Program-made: the position numbers and the translations under genes | NCBI GenBank assembly: GCA_003254885.1 | Contig: QANT01008187.1 | Span: 18,876 to 82,875 of the forward strand | Reading direction: 5' to 3' | DNA length: 64,000 nt | From: Purshia tridentata | Taxonomy: Eukaryota; Streptophyta; Magnoliopsida; Rosales; Rosaceae | Notes under the pieces: model-generated | The model's input: the letters and a program-made list of their open reading frames with translations, nothing else | Database searches by the model: none | Told to the model about the DNA's origin: nothing | Part shown: positions 61,077 through 64,000 of the stretch, one piece after another | Layout: every line of letters begins with the position of its first letter | Numbering within the stretch: position 1 is the first letter of the stretch

Positions 61077-63424
61077 CTAAGCATCAGTGACATCAGTGTC
61101 CTCGTCCCCATAAGTCCATATCCTTCCTGTTATATTGAATAGGATAAATCACAAACTAATTACAGATAATAAAAAATGCATGTTCACTAGAGCAGTCTAC
61201 AACTATTTAATTAAATACTAATTCTTTCAAATTTGTGAGCACACAGAAGCATCATGTATCAACATAATTATTTAACAATATCACAATTAGGGCCAAATCA
61301 GGATTGTTCAATCGCAAGTTACTATTCAATCCTAGATATTCCAGTCTCAAGACTAAATTAGTATGCTGATTGTGTTGGGGTTCTCAACAAATTACATAAA
61401 AAATCCAATAAATTCCATATGAGTAGTCTCATACTCTCATTTATACTATTATGCTAATTAAGCCAATGTAGTCATGCATGTTTTCTCCAACAGATTGGTT
61501 GCTTTCACCAAATTACACCACAATCGACAACAATCACAAAAACATTGAGTAACACAAGTGGAATTCATGCACAATTAACAACTTTATTGTTGTATACTTT
61601 ACAAGCAAGAAGTGAGGCCACGCATGCAAATAAGCAATTATTTTGCAGGTTTAGTTTATCATTCATAGATAATTACTGCTAAAATTAATATATAAATTCT
61701 ATATGAATAGTCTCATTTATATTATTATGCTAATTAAGCCAGTGTGGTCAGTGGCCTAAAAAAAGCCAGTGTGTTGATCATGCATGTTTTCTCCAACAGA
61801 TTGGTTGCTTTCAGCAAATTACGTACATATCCACAGTCGACAAATCACTCAAACATTGCGTAACACAAGTGGCATTAATGCACAGTTAACAACTTTATTG
61901 TTGTATACTTTATAACTAAGAAGTGAGGCCATGCATGCAAATTTTTAAGCAATTAATTTGAAGGTTTAGTTTATCAGTCTCAGACAATTACTGATAAACT
62001 TGTACATAAATGTAAATAAACCGATGAGAAAGTTAAAGAAAGGTCATATATATCTGTATGAATCAGAAAAACTTACAGCACAAAGGCATTAAGCAGCGCA
62101 TATCCAAGGGTCACACCTGATTCATCTTTAGGACGCTCAGGTTTGTATTCAATTCGATTGATATTGAGGATTTTGTAACTGCCTTCCAATTCGGAGCCCG
62201 ATTCTAATTTGGTGATTTCATATTCAAATGTTATGAAAAGAAGAAACCCCTTGTTACTGTGCTGCGGAAAAGGATCTGTAATATCATCCATCATTTTATA
62301 TGCAGACTTGTCTTTGGTGAAGAAGCAGTTTAAAACAAGGCAGAATTTTCGACCACCATCCCCTAGACGTTCAAGACTAAATTGGCTGCATCTGTCAAAT
62401 TCATAAGGCAAAAACAGCAGCTCCACAGATTTCAAAGTTTGGACAGGGTTAAATTGATGCGACATGAAGAAGACCAATATAGTACCAGGTTCACGATACG
62501 TATGGTCCAAAATCAGGAAACCACCCATGCATCATCATCAAAAGCTTTAACAAAGCCTTCAAAGGGAAGGCCAGCTCCCAAAGAATGTATTGGTTTCCAA
62601 TTTTGTATTTCAGGTTCGAAGCAGACCACTCCTCTCACATCCGGATTGGAGCATAAGATTTTTTGGCCGGCAACTACCATAGATATATCTTCGTGTCGAT
62701 TCCAGTTCAAGATGGGAGGATCCGGCAGAGAACGCCAACTCCTCTGTGTCGGGTCGAATACCTCCATAAAGCCACCTCTATCGGTAGTGTTGAAACCGTT
62801 GAGAACATAGAGTTTGCCTTGCAGCTCCACCAGCTGGGGGCTATATTTTAAATAGTTGAAAGTATGCGCTGGAAAGGGCTTGATGCGCAACCTGGGTTTC
62901 AAATTTCCATCAGCCTTAAACACCCAAATTTCTTTATCCCCAGCCCGCCTCATGAAGTCGCTAATAATGCCCGCGAAAACAATACTAGAGCCTAAGAGGC
63001 CGCAATTTTCAAAGGAAGGACCATACTCCATGGGGGGAGTATAACCCACTATATATCCGTAGTAATTTAGAAGAAATGGAGTTAATAGAAAAGCAATCGG
63101 TGGAGGAGGAGGAGGAGGAGGAGTAGGAATTGGTGGAATACCAAGTCCTTTCAACAAAAGTACTGCGGCGACCATCAGTAACATCGCTCAATTTGATGGA
63201 TTTAACAACGAAATAGTAAGGACCATTAATCATGTGAGAGAAAGCTAAGTATAGGGACTTACACCCTCCATGCTTCCTTCAATCGCAGCATCCGGTACTG
63301 ATTGTATGGCTTTCTTCTCCTCCGCATCGGACCCATGTTTTCCTCCAAACGTCGCGAACCTACTTCCTCCAAGCTTCGAGACTGTTTTCACTAGACTGGG
63401 AATGTTCTTCGTTTTAATCGCCAT
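61077..63424 (-). CDS. Possible 69-residue protein gene with a 2.1-kb intron
   Basis: Exon 1 (63424-63265) begins MAIKTKNIPSLVKTVSKLGG and ends SVPDAAIEGSMEG at a GT donor in phase 1. A phase-1 acceptor at 61126 (AACAG|GAAGG) opens a 50-base exon reading RIWTYGDEDTDVTDA and stop (61077..61079). Frame, splice sites and the protein-like acidic end all agree, so I propose one gene of 69 residues. The N-terminus has Lys, Arg and Ser but no acidic residue in the first 29 positions, like a mitochondrial or plastid targeting helix. I do not recognise the family. The intron contains a tandem duplication and a broken kelch-like gene on the same strand. Alternatively exon 1 could splice elsewhere. Confidence 0.55.
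61400..62010. repeat. Tandem duplication of about 285 bp
   Basis: Two diverged head-to-tail units (about 61400..61685 and 61686..62010). Shared blocks in the same order: attatgctaattaagcca, tgcatgttttctccaacaga, ttggttgctttca, cgtaacacaagtgg/agtaacacaagtgg, aacaactttattgttgtata and aagaagtgaggcca. The second has a small extra insertion (cagtggcctaaaaaaagcc). Confidence 0.9.
62073..63184 (-). pseudogene. Kelch-repeat-like gene with frameshift
   Basis: The upstream reading (63184..62513) has kelch-type strands: LVELQGKLYVLNGF, FMEVFDPTQRSWRSLPDPP and MVVAGQKILCSNPDVRGVVC. It stops at 62513..62515 just after FDDDAWVV. The same protein resumes one frame over with LILDHTYREPGTILVF and continues to 62073. 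A one-base loss at about 62520 explains this. The N-terminal side is also doubtful: one frame starts with a hydrophobic stretch and a Pro8 run from a GGA repeat, while the overlapping frame from 63233 reads PYYFVVKSIKLSDVTDGRRS, which looks more like a protein start, suggesting a second shift in the GGA repeat (63103..63123). No F-box seen. Confidence 0.65.
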
Positions 63425-63498
63425 AGCGAACCAACCTTCAGACCAGACCAGAAAAGAGAACAACAAACAAAAAGCTATCTAGGGTTTCCGATTTCTAA

Positions 63499-63803
63499 AG
63501 CTTAATACGTTGCATGCAATCGCACCCTAGCTTTATAATGGGCCACAGCCCATTTTTCTTTTCATCACAACCCACAACTCACAAGCCAGTACCTAGGTCA
63601 AAAAAACAAAATGTATATTCCCCCCTGCAGAAAACGCAAGCAAGCAAGAGAACGGCATTGAAAGCATCATCCTCTTCAAGATTGGATGGAGCTACTCCTC
63701 TTGAATTTATTTTGTCTTAAAAGCATATAAATTGATAAATTGAGTTGTTGAGATAAATTTTAAAGCTTAAAACGTTGCATGCAATCGCACCCTGGCTTTA
63801 TAA
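63499..63803. repeat. Direct repeat of about 40 bp, two copies 265 bp apart
   Basis: cgttgcatgcaatcgcaccc, followed by t-a/g-gctttataa, occurs at about 63508..63537 and 63773..63802, each preceded by taaa-gcttaa. It lies in the promoter side of the small gene. Confidence 0.85.
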
Positions 63804-63805
63804 GA

Positions 63806-63828
63806 TAATATATATATATATATATATT
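63806..63828. repeat. (TA)n microsatellite
   Basis: About ten TA dinucleotides directly after the second copy of the 40-bp repeat. Confidence 0.85.
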
Positions 63829-64000
63829 CTTCCTTCAAATTGTCATTTATCACTCCAATTCAATTCAAACAATTAAACAATGCCAATATATATGAGAATA
63901 AGAGGTATTAAAACATTTATTAGAAAAAACTAAATTCAGAAAATTAATAAAAAAACTTATAGAAGAAAAAATAAAACAAACTAAAAGAAGAAAAAGCCAA

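Noticed and set aside
1-64000. CRISPR arrays, rRNA, tRNA or organelle DNA blocks
   Set aside because: No regular spaced repeats, no cloverleaf or rRNA signature was noticed. The PsbY piece is nuclear-type (PsbY is nuclear encoded). A tRNA scan program was not available.

Overview
The window is nuclear DNA from a flowering plant. Genes have many short introns with GT/AG borders, intergenic DNA is AT-rich, and non-autonomous DNA transposons are common. The proteins match dicot (rosid) families; Rosaceae, perhaps Prunus, is my best guess but is not proven. Single N bases and a 24-N gap sit in long A/T homopolymers, as in a draft assembly.

Gene layout, left to right (- and + give strand): a five-finger CCCH zinc-finger protein of the C3H43/C3H67 type (-, 388..3514); the H3K27 demethylase REF6 (-, 4974..11961); the AP endonuclease APE1L (-, 16548..21188); the chloroplast HAD phosphatase CbbYA (+, 22150..25212); an MA3-domain translation regulator of the MRF family (-, 36024..38989); an EMB1006-like PPR protein with a one-base frameshift (-, 41775..44446); the UFM1-specific protease UFSP2 (-, 46001..50774); a STICHEL-like 2 clamp-loader-type ATPase (-, 53647..58035); and, at the right end, a possible 69-residue protein gene whose 2.1-kb intron holds a frameshifted kelch-like gene on the same strand (61077..63424). 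From memory of Arabidopsis locus numbers, the first four genes plus MRF and UFSP2 correspond to the run At3g48380-At3g48440, so this looks like an old conserved gene neighbourhood. STICHEL-like 2 (At4g24790) neighbours an MRF paralogue (At4g24800) in Arabidopsis.

The accessory part is 26-33 kb. It holds broken gene pieces: a PsbY fragment, an inverted copy of CbbYA intron 3/exon 4, an unidentified exon, an F-box-associated piece, a tail resembling the mitoribosomal protein mS38, and a truncated TPR-family gene. Much of it is a large palindrome whose arms meet near 29.13 kb. The right arm is split by a 1.29-kb element with TAA target duplications that the left arm lacks, which orders the events in time.

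Other mobile elements were delimited by inverted termini and flanking duplications. Three have 9-bp duplications (Mutator-like): 14324..15381, 40521..40996 and 59422..59551. One has a TTA duplication (PIF/Harbinger-like): 51406..52107. One is less certain: 52196..53330. I saw no tRNA, rRNA or CRISPR array. Exon borders were placed by eye from frame continuity and splice consensus; no alignment was run.
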